Part shown: piece after piece, positions 49,025 to 62,561 of the stretch
Numbering within the stretch: the first letter of the stretch is position 1
Layout: each line of letters begins with the position of its first letter
NCBI GenBank assembly: GCA_013398295.1
Contig: VZSF01001507.1
Span: 1-64,000 of the forward strand
Direction: 5' to 3'
DNA from: Chionis minor
Taxonomy: Eukaryota; Chordata; Aves; Charadriiformes; Chionididae
DNA length: 64,000 bases
Notes under the pieces: model-generated
Seen by the model: the letters and a program-made list of their open reading frames with translations, nothing else
Database searches by the model: none
Told to the model about the DNA's origin: nothing
Made by a program: the position numbers and the translations under genes

Positions 49025-51302
49025 TAGAGCATCTCCACTTCAAGCAGTGTATTTCACTGCTTAGCAACGAGTTCAGGTAGACTTTGAGGAGGTGAGACCC
49101 AAGTTTCTGCCCTCACTCCCATGATTGCTGAGACACATCCACAGAGCAGAACACATCAGCAGGACAGGCCAAGGATATCCCATGCGAAAATACCTTCTGG
49201 TTTGGCAGGTAGGGTACTGATCTAGGAAGCAGGAGAGGTCTCCCAGGAAGAGGTAACTGAGTGTGGTCTCCATCTTCCTTGAGCTCTCTAACCCCGAGGC
49301 ATTAGCTGGCAGATAGTCCAACAGCCGAATCAGCTTGTGGGATTTATTCCCCAACTTCACCCCACTTTCAAGCACTACATTTCCTCTTTTTTCACAGCGT
49401 ACGCCATGGTGCTCTATTCTAGGTAGCTTGGAAAAAAAAGGCATCAGGCAAAACAAAAGCAGGGAGGGAGGGGCACACAGCATGCTGAGAAACTGGGGGC
49501 ACGGAGGTTGGGGGACAAGAGAAGAGGGTGAAGGAGGCAGGGGACCTCTGGGTGGTGAACCCATGAGTGAGTCAAATCTGTTAACGTCGTCTTGGTTTAC
49601 CCAAGCTATAAATTGAGCCAGCTTGGGTCCAGCGAGATTTCTTCGTTAAAGCACAGCGTCACTTGTGCTAGGGTTCGCCCTGCTGTTCCCAGTCCAGTGC
49701 ACAAGCAGAAAAGCCCACATCAAGTCTCTGCACCATGTCCCTCAGCACTCCAAGATTTAGATGGCCTCTCACCTGGAACGTGGGGCCAAACCCAACCGAG
49801 GTTTCAGGCTGCGGTGGATCAGCACTGGATACTTTGTGCCAACCCACTCCACAATTATATTAATTAAAATTGGTTTCTGGTCTTACAGGTCCTGAATGAA
49901 TGTCAGATGTCTCAGTAGTTAAGAACTCGCCACCCACTTCCCAAATTGCCCCCAAATAACAAACATCAATTTTTCCATTTGTCCCAGTACTGGGACATCA
50001 CCACATTGCATCAGACCCGCTTCCCAATCAGCCAAGGGAAAAACAGCTCTTCAAGCTGATCATTCCTGTCGAATTCCAAAACTATAACACAAGAGGCAAG
50101 GAAGGATGACACCTCCTTCTATTGGCAGATGTGATACTAGTCCTTCTGCCTCTCCAACCACCTGCCTCACGCAAAGTCCTAGGGTGACCAAAACCGACAT
50201 TTGTCTGAATTCTAGTTGTGCTGAATATGGGTGAATGTTACCTTTTTCCACAATTGCCTACAGACTGCACACAGGCAGCTGGCAAGCTATGCAAATTTGA
50301 TTTTAAAGTAATTCTTTGAGATTTCCAACAATTTTCAAAAGGTTAGGAGGAAGTATGACTGTTGATTCTTCACATTACTATATGCTATGTATGTTATGAA
50401 ATCTGCACAGGCATCAATTTTAAATTACAGTATTGACTTCTGCGTTTTACTCTTTGTGCATCCCCCCTTTCTTAAGGCCTCATGACAAATGCACTTCAAT
50501 CGAGGAGACAGCTGTATCTTTAACTACAATATTTTAATTTTCAGTCTGCCTGCTAAAACAGAAACAGCCCTCAAAGATTTAGCCAAATTCTGGCCTCTTA
50601 AAATTCAATAATAAAATCACACTGGTTTTGACCAACAAGTCATCTCACTTTACATTAAAACTTATTGTCCAATGCTGCTTTAACTAAAAAAAAAAAAAAA
50701 TTTAAAAATGCATTATCCCATTAGGATAATACAAAACAAATAGATGATTTATTAACAAACTCTCCCCAAACTCATTATTTAATAAACTATCAACAGCTTT
50801 TCACTACAGAGGGATATGTGGCTTGCCTTAGTCAATCATTTAGCTTAGTATTCAGTTTTGAAAAGTGACTGATAACAACTGGTTGAAGGGGAAAAAAAAT
50901 ACACAAGCCTGTAGATGACAAAGTTAGGATAATCTGATCACTAAAATGATTTTGTCATGAATTTCACCAAGCAATATTAGCTATGGCCATAGAAACCCGA
51001 AGTTGCTCTTCTTGCACCTTTAGATGTAACTGAGCACCCCTGCAATTTACCTCAATGTTGCCCCATCTTTCCCAGACTGGAATTTCCCAGACCTGGTCTC
51101 ATTAGCACGCAGTGCAAATGAATCCACAGGCCAATTACACCGTATGTGAAAAGCTGTTTCCCTGTGCTAGGTTCATGTTTTCTACCTTCCAGTTAAGTTC
51201 TTCAGCAATACAATAAAAAGCATAGAATTGCCAGCTCAGCCTTTCATTAATTTACATATTTCTAACACTTTCCTTCTTAATCATCTGCTTTCTAAAATTG
51301 AT

Positions 51303-51378
51303 GGGGGTTTTTTCCCCCCAAAAAAACCCCCAGAAAATATTCACTCTTGAAACTCTTCAAAATGAAACTCTTCAAAAA
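51303..51378. repeat. homopolymer hairpin followed by 15-bp tandem duplication
   Basis: Five G and six T (51303-51313) are exactly complementary to six A and five C (51321-51331) across a loop of six C and one A. Sixteen bases later TGAAACTCTTCAAAA is present twice in tandem (51348-51378). The blocky homopolymers suggest slippage or sequencing-prone DNA. Confidence 0.7.
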
Positions 51379-52206
51379 TATTTTCTTCAATCTTTATTTC
51401 ACCCTTCTGAATCTTTACTCTGCATTAGTTTTTCCTCAGAGGGCAACAGTAACTTTGAAACCGTTCTAGGGAAGAACTTTGCCCCAGAAACGTCGTATTT
51501 CTGCTGCGCTCCATTCTGTTCTCGATATTCCCACTCATTTTTCTGACTGTAACTTCACAGAGCATTCCCTCATGTACAATGATATACAAGACACTGTTCT
51601 GAGCTGACACATAGAAAACCTCAGGTATTTGCAAGAAAAACTGCATTTATTTCCCTCAGTACTTTATGTTTATCGAAGTCTGCCACTCCATCCTCACCCT
51701 GCCAGTTCTAGCTGTAGCTCCTGGAAGCATCCCCTCTACCTCACCCGCCTAAGGAACTGCATCACAGAATTTAGCACACATTGCCGTGCCAGCAGTCATT
51801 CCTCTTAGGTCCAAATGCATTTATGTAAGGCCAACACTAATACAAACCACCAGTATTCACCGGTCCAATTATACACCATTTCGCCTTACATTTTTTTTTT
51901 GTCCCTCAGACAGCTTTACATGTACAAATTTACACTTCTGATTCCAAAAGCTTCAAAAAATAATAGAAACCTCAAATATATTTAATTCAATCTGTTCTTT
52001 TTTCATTGCCTTACCGAAAATCTCAGGAAACGGCAACCGAATAATAGCAGAACACGTTTTCTCTGCAGAAATCAGTCTTGCATACTACTACCTAAGTTGG
52101 GGGGGGTTGTTGTTTTTTGTTTTGGTAAAAAACTACCTAAGTTTTTTAGCTATGAAGTGTATTCCTTCGGCACGTGAGCAGCCTTTTTAGCAAGCACACT
52201 AAAAAG

Positions 52207-52458
52207 AATCATAGAATCACCTAGGCTGGAAGGGACCTTTAAGAGCATCGAGTCCAACCATCAACCTAACTCTGCCAAAGCCACCACTAAAACATGTCCC
52301 TCAGCACCACATCTACCCATCTTTTCAATACCTCCAGGGATGGCGATTCCACCACTGCCCTGGGCAGCCTGTTCCAAGGCCTGATAACCCTTTTGGTGAC
52401 AAAGTTTTTCATAATATCCGATCTAAACCTTCCCTGGTGTAGCTGCTCTCTTGAAATC
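52207..52458 (-). mobile_element. CR1 LINE fragment, 3' end
   Basis: It begins AATCATAGAATCACCTAGGC, then CTGGAAGGGACCTTTAAGAG, CCTCCAGGGATGGCGATTCC, CCTGGGCAGCCTGTTCCAAG and AAACCTTCCCTGGTGTAGCT. A typical CR1 3' end in minus orientation, about 500 bp from an oppositely oriented copy. Confidence 0.92.
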
Positions 52459-52971
52459 CTTTCACAGAGAAGACTCTTTTTAAAAATACAAGTTTGTGCT
52501 ACTGAGGTGGTCACTTCATTCCTAAAGCCCTTTGGAATGCCCGCGTTCATTCCAGTCAGGGTGGGTGACTCACAGCAGTTGGCTTCACCAACTCTTCTGA
52601 CATGCCAAAAATCCATTAGCTTCATCAGCAGAAAAGAGCCGACTGGTCATCTTCTCATTATCCTTTGGACTGAACACTAAGGCAAAGAAACTTTCCCATT
52701 TTAACATTTTCATCTTTTCTTTAAATCCCAGATGACCCAGCACGCACATTCCTCCATGGGCTTTCCACTTCCCAATAAACTGCAACAATTGTGTTCACAA
52801 AGCTTTAGATATTCACCTTAAAACATAACATTTAGATGCTAGCATGGTATTTGTGGCCGTTTGTGTTACTTGGTTTTGGGGGTTTGGTTTGGGGCAGGGG
52901 GTGGTGTTAAATTTTATTTTCAAAAGTCTTACACAGGCTTTAGTTTAACTAAACCCTTAAAGCTCGCACAT

Positions 52972-53213
52972 ATGCGAAGGGAGATTTAGATTAGCTATTA
53001 GGAAGAAGTTCTTTACTGTGAGGGTGGTGAGGCACTGGAACAGGTTACCCAGGGAAGTTGTGGAGGCCCCATCCCTGGAAGTGTTTAAGGCCAGGCTGGA
53101 TGGGGCTTTGAGCAACCTGCTGTAGTCAGAGGTGTCCCTGCCCATGGCAGGGGGGTTGGAACTTGATGATCTTTAAGGTCCCTTCCAACTCTAACCATTC
53201 TATGATTCTATGC
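52972..53213 (+). mobile_element. CR1 LINE fragment, 3' end
   Basis: It contains GAAGAAGTTCTTTACTGTGA, GGGTGGTGAGGCACTGGAAC, CCATCCCTGGAAGTGTTTAA, GGCAGGGGGGTTGGAACTTG and GATCTTTAAGGTCCCTTCCA, and ends in TTCTATGATTCTATGC. Plus orientation and only slightly diverged, so a fairly young insertion. It lies about 1 kb downstream of the inferred FUNDC1 3' end. Confidence 0.95.
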
Positions 53214-54254
53214 ACGACGTGCTTTGTAACTTACCTTGGCCAGAAGCACGCATATGTGAAGTCAACGTATAATACAGCTCTCAAGTCCACAGAGGCACTA
53301 ATCTAAATATATACTGGGTTACTATGTCAAACGCCTTTCACATACAGCCCAGCTGATGGATGTTCATCCCACATCCAGCCGCCTGATGCCAATGCGGTTC
53401 AAACACGTGAACAAGAACCCAACAGAACCTGCAGACAGAGACTCCACGTTAACTTGATGGTAAAAACCAGAGAAATCAGGGCAGAACAAACAGTCCTTCT
53501 TGGGCAGAAATTTCTAAAAGGTTCGCAAGTTTGAAATGCAGAAAAATGCATCAAACATTTGTTTGGATTCTCCACTTCTTTAGAATAACCTTGTAACAAA
53601 TTACCAAAACCACCTTAAAAACCTACGCAAGAATAAATTTTCCAGCCCATCCACAGGTATGCATCCAATCTCCTTTGATCTGTCAAAGGCAGAAGCAGCA
53701 AACACATCAGCAGAGTACATCCCATTTGCTTTCCCAAACTTCAGAACAGGCACTCTCCCAATAAGCTAACTGAAGCCAGTCTGTACCCTCATTTTTCCAT
53801 AGCCAACACCCTAGAAAGTCAAAGTAAGCGACAACTGAAAAAATTAAAAATTATGCCTAAGCTGGGGAGAACACAGTGGCATATTCACAGAGGTGAATAC
53901 AAAAGCCAGTATCATTTCCAGCTAAAAGGGACTGCAAGAGCAGCCTTCAGTTCGTTCCAGGCACATGGCACTGACATTCTATCAAGCCCTACAAAGCACC
54001 AGCCCTTGCAGAGCGCTCGGACAGAAGCCTCATCTCTCCGTCTCACTAACTCCTGAAGTCTGACAAGGCCTCCCTGGTTTACTGAGTGTAAAACAATTAA
54101 GCATCAGATCACCGTGGAGCCTCTGCTCACAACGCGCACTACAGTTTTATCAGCGAGTTTGCGCATGTCTACACATCTGGCAAAAATAACACATTCGCAT
54201 TTACTTAGCACACAAATACCACCAGTATCTCTGCAAATGTTTGTACCAGATGCC
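53214..54254. other. downstream flank of FUNDC1, no gene seen
   Basis: Ordinary sequence between the CR1 copy and the inferred FUNDC1 poly(A) region. No exon or nameable repeat is seen. Confidence 0.5.
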
Positions 54255-54875
54255 TGCAGGCTATAAACGTGAGACTTTATTTTCTATGTACACAAAGGCC
54301 AGAGTCAAAGTTAATTTTCACCTTTAATAAGCTCATGATTCTTTGTTATTTAATACTCTGTAAAAAGGTATTACAGATTGATAGATTATTGCAGTGACTT
54401 CTAAAGAACATGGACAGCCATGAGGCTGAAACTACAATTTCATATACATTACGTAGTCGTTGATACTATTTACTACAGCATGAAGAAAAATACTTTTAAA
54501 ATAAACAATATTCAACTGAAAACATAGAAACGGAGCTTTCTTTCTTAAAGTATGGTTACATATCTATATTCCAAGAATAACATTTTAAAAAAATGCTAAA
54601 TCTTGAAAGGTCATAGATAAAAAGAGTCATGATGAAGATGAACCGATTTTGCCCAGAAATGCTATAATGAGCACACTGCACAGTTTTTTCAGCAAATCCT
54701 AGTTTTGCCAAGCTTCAAGAGGCAAAAGCCTGAAATGTAAGCGCTTCCAAGCTGTCTAGCTAGTCCACTCGTCCTGCTCTGGAAGGCTCAGTGACCCACA
54801 CTGCTTTAAGACAGCGTGTCACCACAACTGTTCTTTGCCGACACAAATGCCATCGGGAAGAGACGATTCAGGTCC
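54255..54875 (-). other. FUNDC1: inferred 3' UTR of FUNDC1
   Basis: Sequence following the FUNDC1 stop codon on the minus strand, up to a point about 20 bases past the last good poly(A) signal. The end is inferred from the signals at 54276-54354. No transcript evidence is available here. Alternative ends at the earlier signals are possible. Confidence 0.45.
54276..54354 (-). terminator. FUNDC1: poly(A) signal cluster for FUNDC1
   Basis: On the minus strand there are two ATTAAA hexamers (54354-54349 and 54328-54323) and one AATAAA (54281-54276), about 520 to 600 bases after the stop codon. The AATAAA is the strongest candidate for the main cleavage site. Confidence 0.45.
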
Positions 54876-54953
54876 TTACGACGCCAGGCCTAACAAAAAG
54901 CCTCCAACGAATCCACTGGACACCACGATGTTCTGTTTGATAAATTCTGTTGA
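54876..54953 (-). CDS. FUNDC1: FUNDC1 last coding exon (third membrane segment, stop)
   Basis: Exon of 78 bases on the minus strand: 25 codons (residues 131-155) and TAA at 54878-54876. The acceptor is TTTTTCTTCTCAG before 54953, phase 0. The protein is [19 protein letters not shown] then LLGLAS. The human C-terminus differs, as I recall it, only by Ala for the first Ser and Ile for the second Val of IVVSS. This is the third transmembrane helix of the FUN14 family fold, rich in Gly ([10 protein letters not shown]). FUNDC1 is an outer mitochondrial membrane protein that recruits LC3 during hypoxia-induced mitophagy. Confidence 0.97.
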   Translation of the reverse strand, partial: STEFIKQNIVVSSGFVGGFLLGLAS

Positions 54954-56552
54954 CTGAGAAGAAAAATAATATTCATGAAGAACTGAGTCAATGTGTCTGA
55001 CTGTAACATTTAATACTTATCACAATTGCCTGGAAACAAGAATACTGAAATTACGGAGGGAGGGAAGCAACGTGTCTAAAAACTTACAAAGCTAGGTGGT
55101 AACTGCTGGCACCAATGGAGTGAAAACTGACTCTGAGCCGTCTTGAACAATATACTTGAGATACAGTTTGCATTTTAAAAGTCAAAATACAGAAGAATTT
55201 TCATAGCAATTTCATGCCAATACCACTCTTGTTTTGATTAAAACAAGACAGATGTTTTACAAACTCCCTTGGCAAAAAAGCATGAGCACGACCATCACTT
55301 TGATTTTAATTACATGAAAAAAGTTTAAAATAAAGTAGTTTTTTGGAAGACTAGATCACTGAAAAAGAAATACACTTTACTCCATTATGAGCCAGTTTCC
55401 TAACAAGTTAATGCTACAAAAAACACTCATGTATGATAACATTTGTATACAATACTTCATTAAGTAATAGCGCAGAGTATAACATGTCATATCAAACGTG
55501 CCAATTCATAAATCCTCCACTTGAAACACTTCAGATTGACTACTAGTGCACAATTAGAAGAAAGTAACATAATCGGGGCGGGGGCAGGGAAAAAAGGAAC
55601 AACCAAAAACCTCATCCTGTCCCACCCATTTCTGCAGAGCGATGAAGGACAGGTTAAGTTATTTGGGGTATAGAAGAAGTTAGAAAGTCACCCCTCAAAC
55701 TTCCACTACACAGTCACATTAAAATTTAAGGCAACTTATCAACCTATGTGCAACTCCATACAGGTTAAATCCAAGACATCAAAAGTCTTAGTTACAGAGC
55801 ACTAGCGTGGCTACTGGAATATGTTGCAGACCTTGTAACAAGTCAGGATTTACAGTTCCTGAGAAACAAACTTCGATTGTCTGCATGAAATTTGGAAATA
55901 CGTAAAACAGGCTAAACATACCTTTTTTTTTTTTTTTAAAGATAAAACAACTAAATAAAAGCCTTCAAATGACAGACTGAAATAGCCTCAGTGACACTGA
56001 TCAGTACCACAGGCTACCTCTTTTCAACATACTATCTGACAGATTCTGAAGACAGATAGTCTTCAAACGGTATAAAAAAGATAAAAAACCACAACTCCAG
56101 TTACGAAGTGGTCACAGCTTTTCTCCATAAAGGTCGGTCAGTCTTTTCCAACCCAGTAATTGTGTTATCAGCAGTCTAAGAAGATTTGGGGGTTGCCTTT
56201 GTAGCTACCATGTTTTCACCGCAACACCCTCAATATTTTACCGTGTCATGACCCGACCGCTCTCACGAGCCAAGAATCTGCACAGACTAAATGGCAAAAC
56301 CGATGCCAGTCCCTCAGCCGTATCAGCTGCAGTAATGCATTAACGTTGAAGGGTGTGTGTCATCTTTAAAAGTGAACAAAATAGAAAGCTAAACGAATAA
56401 AAGAGTACAATCTGATAACGTTTAATAAAATGTACAGCCAGACCATTTCTGATGCCTTCTAGTTTTGCACCTGTGTTTTCAACTAATCATCACCTGCAGT
56501 GGAGGGTAAGAAAAACTGGCTGGTAGAAAACAATTTATCACCCTAGACTTAC
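54954..56552 (-). other. FUNDC1: FUNDC1 intron between the last two coding exons
   Basis: Intron of 1.6 kb with minus-strand donor GTAAGT at 56552-56547 and acceptor AG at 54955-54954. AT-rich. It contains a poly-T tract of 16 at about 55923-55938. No repeat family or extra exon is recognised. Confidence 0.8.
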
Positions 56553-56681
56553 CTCTTCAATTAGAGTATTGATTTCAGGCGCTGCCTTATTTGCACGCTT
56601 TTTTAACTGTTTTTTTGCTTTGTTTACATCTTTTTCAACTCTCTTCCAGTCAACTTGTACATATCCACTATGACTAGCAAT
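56553..56681 (-). CDS. FUNDC1: FUNDC1 penultimate coding exon
   Basis: Exon of 129 bases, 43 codons (residues 88-130), phase 0 at both ends. The acceptor is TTATTTTCCTAG before 56681 and the donor is GTAAGT after 56553. It starts [20 protein letters not shown] and ends [13 protein letters not shown]. It closes the second membrane segment and codes the polar, Lys-rich loop between the second and third membrane helices. The lysine corresponding to human Lys119, reported as a MARCH5 ubiquitylation site, is present (codon at 56588-56586, in RANKAAPE). Changes from human are conservative (Ile to Val, Arg to Lys, Ile to Leu, Asn to Thr). It spaces exactly with the exons on either side to give the usual 155-residue length. 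Confidence 0.97.
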
Positions 56682-59157
56682 CTAGGAAAATAAACGGTAT
56701 TTAGTACAGTTGTAGATAACATTTCATCACTCAAAATACAGTATCTCAGTGTCTACAAAGTTGCTTTTTTTCCATTTATTTTTTTAATTACAGATACAGG
56801 AAAAGACATTGTTCCAATTACAGCAGGTACTCTGCTTCAAACACTAATATTCTGCACAGTAACAGCAGTTCAAATTAGAACAAGCAATGGTAAAGTTCAG
56901 TAGACTTTTGTTAATTTTACCGCTTCTCTATTATTAGTCATAAAAGCTTTAAATAACAATGTTTTTCCTTCAGCACTCACTGCAACTTTACTTGTAAGAA
57001 AATGAAAGAGAAAAGCATGTTGATAGGACAACAATGAAAAAACTGTTTCATTTTGGCTTCTTTCAGAATTGTGGAATTCTGATTTGTGACAGAGTATCTG
57101 GGGCTAATCAGAATCATCCTTAGAAATACTGAAAACTATTATTTTATCCCATATCATTTGAACTGTCCAACAAAAAAGTATTCAATACAAGAGAATTCTC
57201 ATACTGTGTACAAAACAAAGCCAGTAAGTAGAAAAACAGCACGGCCTGTGTACAGCACAAGTTCTGTAATATCAGCAAAATAGTTTTGGGGGATTGTTCA
57301 CAATAATTTAAACTCAAACTACCAAAATGCTTAAACAACATCCATGAGATTCTCAGCATGGTTAACCACCATCCCAACCCTTTATTTCTCTTACTAAGAT
57401 TTGACATTGGAAAAAAGTAAGATGTTCTATTACTTGACCAACACTGACAGTCCCACCAATTTTCTTTAGACTGTTCACAAAAGAAATATATATTTACATG
57501 CTTATAAGATCGTAGTTTAAAAATAAAAAATAAAAAATGATCAGGCAATTACTACATGCTCTAGGGAGTGGTTAAAACAAACAACTCACTAGTTGGGGAA
57601 AAAAAAAAGAGGAAAAAAAATCAAAACTAGGGATTACTGCTTATTTTAACTGCTAGAACAAATAGATATAGACCACTAACTTTACAGGTAAATTACTGTT
57701 ATACAGAATACTCTTTATGAAGAGTGGGATTTCTCAGGTCCTTCTTAAGGTCATGTTTGGCAAACTCATGTAACTTACATAATAGTATGCTCGGTGAATA
57801 AACGCCACAGATAATGAACTTTTGTGGAACAGATATTTAAATACACAATTTATTAGGTTTGGCATAAAAAGAAATGTTTCACATAGCTTACAGGCACTGA
57901 GTTTTGACTTTCACATAGTTCTTTCTACCAAATAACTAAAATTAGACCATCTAGATTGTTTTACTACAGCCACAATAATTAAGCAACATATTTCACCACA
58001 AATTAGAATTTCATGATCCTGAAAAAAAACTAAAATGAAACAAGCGTCAGACAGATTTTGCCTAAATTTAGAACAAAGCTACTAAAAGACCAGCTAAGAA
58101 GGTAAGCTTCAGTTCCCATTTTTGCACAAGATTTTAAAAAACAATTCACAGGACAAATGCAAAATGAACTTATTAAATATTACAGTATCCTTTACTTCAT
58201 GTCTCAGAATGTAACAAATTAATTGACCCTTCCTGTCTCCTGTAAAACCATTTATCCACATAGGCACTAGTGGTAGGCAGGGATCGCTAATTAAGGACTG
58301 TCTGTACAGCATGAAAACATTAAACCAGTTTTGAAGCTGTACTGGTTGCCTATCCAGTCACTGGATGACATACCAGGGGGAAAAAAAAAAAAAAGTTGCA
58401 TAATGGGGCAATTTTTATTTTATGAATTTATCATTACCACAAGAATTTCAAGAAGGCCCAAGCACTGAGTGCCTTCTAACTCACAAAACTGAAAACTAAA
58501 TATGAACTGATCTACCCAGTCCAACACAATGTAAGAAATGTTAATATATTTGCTTGTCTGTAAAAAAAAAAAACCCCAAATGGACTTTAAAAGAAATATT
58601 TAATCAAGACTAGTTTAATTAGCTCAGTTATCCATACAGTACAAAGATAAGACAGAAATTTTTAATTAGGTTCTGTTTAGCTCTCCAGTAGGTACAACTT
58701 ACATTTGTATCAAAACTCGTTTACACAATAAAAATTATACTACTTTTCTCCCCAAACTCAGTAGTGGAGACTGTAAATTCTGCTTTTGAGTGTTTGTACA
58801 CATCTATGAAATAACCAGAGGATAATGTTTTTAATATAAAATTTATTACTGAGAAGGAAAAAAAAACCAACCCTGTCCTTCACTGCAGTGATAGTCAGAG
58901 CCTGTGTTATATCTACTTCAGCTGCAATCCTACTGATTACATAACTTCGTATATAAGTGCAGAAATAATCCCACTGAACCCAAATGTTGGTGAGATAGAC
59001 TTCAATTTTTAGACCCTAATACATCATAAAAAACCTATTTGCTTGCAACAGTAAATTTACAGAAACATAAATTCTTAAAGCTCATTAGTATTTTTAAACC
59101 CAGCCCTTAAAATAACCAAGAAACTAAAACAGTAATATTCCATTATCAGTTCCATAC

Positions 59158-59300
59158 TTATATATATTAAAGAGTCATATAGGTCTATACATAGATAGAT
59201 ATTCTTAAAAGAGCCATATAGGGGTATGGGTGTATCTATATATAGAGAAATACATATATGTATATATGATAATGGAACAATATATGTATTATATACACCT
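59158..59300. repeat. AT-rich simple repeat region
   Basis: Interrupted TATATA and ATAGATAG stretches with a partial duplication: AAAGAGTCATATAGG near 59170 and AAAGAGCCATATAGG near 59208. Low complexity, within a FUNDC1 intron. Confidence 0.75.
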
Positions 59301-62300
59301 CTCTGTCATATATCACATTAGTAGAATTTATTTTTGTTCAAAATCTTCCAGAACTGTTGAAAAAATAATGGATTTTTTCAAAAAAGGGAATTGAAAAAAT
59401 ACATCAATTCAGGAATACTAAAAATACGTGCACCTTTCTCTGCACTAATCAAAGAAAATAGAGATTTAAAGGGAAGATGTCATTTTGCGGGTGATACTGG
59501 AGAGGCATGCAAGTACTACATTATTGTGAAACATTATTAAGAGTAATGAGCAAAAAACATTCAAGAGCAAAAAAAATTTACATGGCAAGAGGGGATAAAG
59601 GAGTTTTAATTTGCTCAAAGACAAAAATCCTCATATTATAAAAGCCCAGCCAAGCCCAGAAAGCACATGTTAAGCTCCCCGTGCAGTATTGCACGCGGTA
59701 TGAAAGCCATGTATACTTTTAGGTATTTTCTGGTATTTAGATAGGTAACAATCCCCATCACACTCAACCAGTTTCCAGAACAGATCTGCCAAGTATCTAA
59801 CTTCAATATACAGGTAAGGAGGGACTGAGAAATTATACAACGTTTTTTTAAGAGTTAAAACTGCAGAGGCTGTGTCTTCAGCCACCATCTGCTGGCACAG
59901 CTCCACTGTAACCAGTGAAACACTACTCCAATTTACAAAGGCAGCGAAATGATATCCCTCCATTTCATGTCAAAACCTGCCAGAAATATGGTATTTCTTT
60001 AAAAGGCTAACTTCCAACTACCACTTGCTTTGGCTGTTCCACTGAATGTTCCCTCAAAGTCTGCAGACATCAACTGTGAAGTGGGATATTCAACGCAAAA
60101 CTGAATACAACTCTTTCTTATTAAGTCCCACACCCCTAAAAGCACGTTGTTCTCTCCCTGCTTCACTGAGATGCCACAACATTGTTATGACATGGTATCA
60201 AAAAAGCCCTGTACAAGACATAGCCAAGGATATCTTAGAGTTTACTTTGCTTCTTGTGTTGTCTTCAAAGGTTTACTTTTCTTAAGTTAGAAAATAACTA
60301 AATTAAGAACTGATCAATGGCACATTAATGGGACAAGGCAAAATATATTAATGAAAGCACAAGCAACTGAACAAAAAAACAATTTTATGATTAAATAATA
60401 GTCAACATATAATGGTAAAACCTGCAATTTTTATGCTGATTGCAGAATAAAAAGCAATGAAAACATTATCAAGGATACAGGAGTTTAAAAACACAGAGAG
60501 AACAGTTATTTATTAAGAAAATTTGTTTTTAATCGATTCATTACGGCAGAGTCACACGAGTTCATACTTCCCTGCTCTTCTGGATTTCACTGAACTATGC
60601 TCTATAAACTAGAAGTTATACAAGGAAAATCCCTTACTTGTTATGAGAAATTAGTTATATTTTCCTTAATATAGTTCATGGGTATTGGTCTTATACCAGC
60701 ATATTTGAAGAACTACATCTACTTCAATAAAAAAGGATAGTTAATTGCTCGAATTAAGCTGTTGAAATATCAAGCACAACAATGCGATAATAGATCTTAA
60801 TTTTGAAAACTTGGCAAATTTCTTAATGTAATTTTTATTCTCTTCCTCAGACTACTTTTCACTTAACCTGTACTAAGACTGAAAAACTTGTAGACAGCTT
60901 ACAAAAATCCAAAAAATCTTTTTTGTTCCCTGTACAAACTGACACTCAAAAAATTTCTTGCTTTCAGTTTCCTACTAGATTTCTTGAGATGAAGTCATCA
61001 CATGCTGAAGAAAAAATGGGCTGAATGGGCTTTAGCCAAGAATCTTGCCTTCTGTAGTAGTTCTTTTTTAGCAGGTAATTACGACGTCAATATTGCAATC
61101 AGCAGTTGAAATGACATCTGCAACTTCAGAGAAATTTACAGATAAAAAGGAAGTTTCTAGTCATGTGCTAAAACGCTCCTCTGCCCACTCAGGGGAAGCG
61201 CTGAACATGTATTCATAGGGAAATTAAAATCACGATGTGTGATCTTTAAATGAAAAAATTAAAGACTACAGAAATGTAATTACACTATAGAATTTATGAC
61301 TCATCTTTAAAATGCAAAACGTTTTGAATTAAAATGAAAGACTGAGGCATTTACTTCATTCCCTTCCAAGAGAATCTGATCTTACTTAATTAAAGATATA
61401 GACAACTCAATCAAAATATGCAACTCATTTTTCCTCTTGGATAATATTCCTTTTCAGATACACTGTAAACGAGATCAACTAAGAAATCAGACACTCAAAC
61501 ACACAACAAATCTATTTGATGTAGAGGAAAGCTCCCAAAGTTTCACAGCTCAACAAGCAAAAATACTGCAAAAGTAATGTGTTTTAAGCGATTTCTATTT
61601 TCCTTTGTCTATAGGTCTTAGTTTTGCCCTTTCAGCTTCCTGTACTCAGAAGTACTAATGAAGGCATCTGCAGGCAACATTTTGCCTGCTGCCCCTGGAT
61701 GCCAGGCCTCTGCTCTGTAGGCTCTTCAGTCATACTTAGATAAGAATTGTCATTAAAAGAATTAAGACCAAAGGCATACAACATGGGAAGAGAGATTTGG
61801 ATCTTTAAGTCAACTTGATGAAAAGGATGACAAGCACCTCAAGATCCACTACGTATTTATATAAAGTTTTAATTCTTCCCTCATGATTCAGAAACACATG
61901 TTATTGGCTAAAGCCATCCAGAGTACTCCATCAAATTGATTCATTTGCTGGCATAGCACATTTTCCCAAATACCTTCATTTGGATGATTCTAAACCATTT
62001 CAGATTCAACACCCTTGTAAAATTCATCCCTATGTTTAGGTAGAAGCCCAATAACCAGTGACTTCTAGGAGACTTAAAAAGGTCATCAATGCACAATGGT
62101 GAAGCCAAATTAACGCTAATACTATAAAGCTTCATATCAAAACTATTTCTATTTGACTTTTTACAGTGTTGTTGATGCTTCTTTTAGAGTAATTCAAAAT
62201 AAAGCACACTTTGTAATTGTTGAGAACAACTTAGACCAAACAGTTCCAAGAGCATACATTCTCACACAGAGTGCTGCAGTTCAGTTTTATGTTTAGCACA

Positions 62301-62544
62301 GGATTTAAAAAAAAAACAAAACCAAACCCAAAACCAGCACAGAACATGATCACGAAGGAAATAAGAGTACTCCACATAACTGACACATAACTGACATTTT
62401 GGTGCATTACACAGCAGCAATCAGAGGTACTACCCAATCCTTGCTGATGAATGGTTGACTACAACAGCCATTACAATCAAAGGAATAACTAGAAGTGGGA
62501 TATGCCTTTCAAAAATCCTCCACGGTGATGTTGGAAAGAATAAA

Positions 62545-62561
62545 ATATATATATATATATC
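62545..62561. repeat. (AT)n microsatellite
   Basis: About eight to nine uninterrupted AT units in a FUNDC1 intron. A simple dinucleotide repeat. Confidence 0.85.

Larger units (their letters stand above)
47641..52206. other. intergenic, no gene recognised
   Basis: No exon is recognised. Simple repeats lie at 48964-49024, and a fold-back plus a tandem duplication lie at 51303-51378. An A-run of 16 lies at 50685-50700. The 163-codon minus-strand open frame at 49073-49564 is proline and serine rich, with no domain that I recognise. Confidence 0.5.

Noticed and set aside
49073..49564. 163-codon minus-strand open frame
   Set aside because: Pro/Ser-rich composition, no known motif, and no neighbouring exon pattern to suggest splicing.
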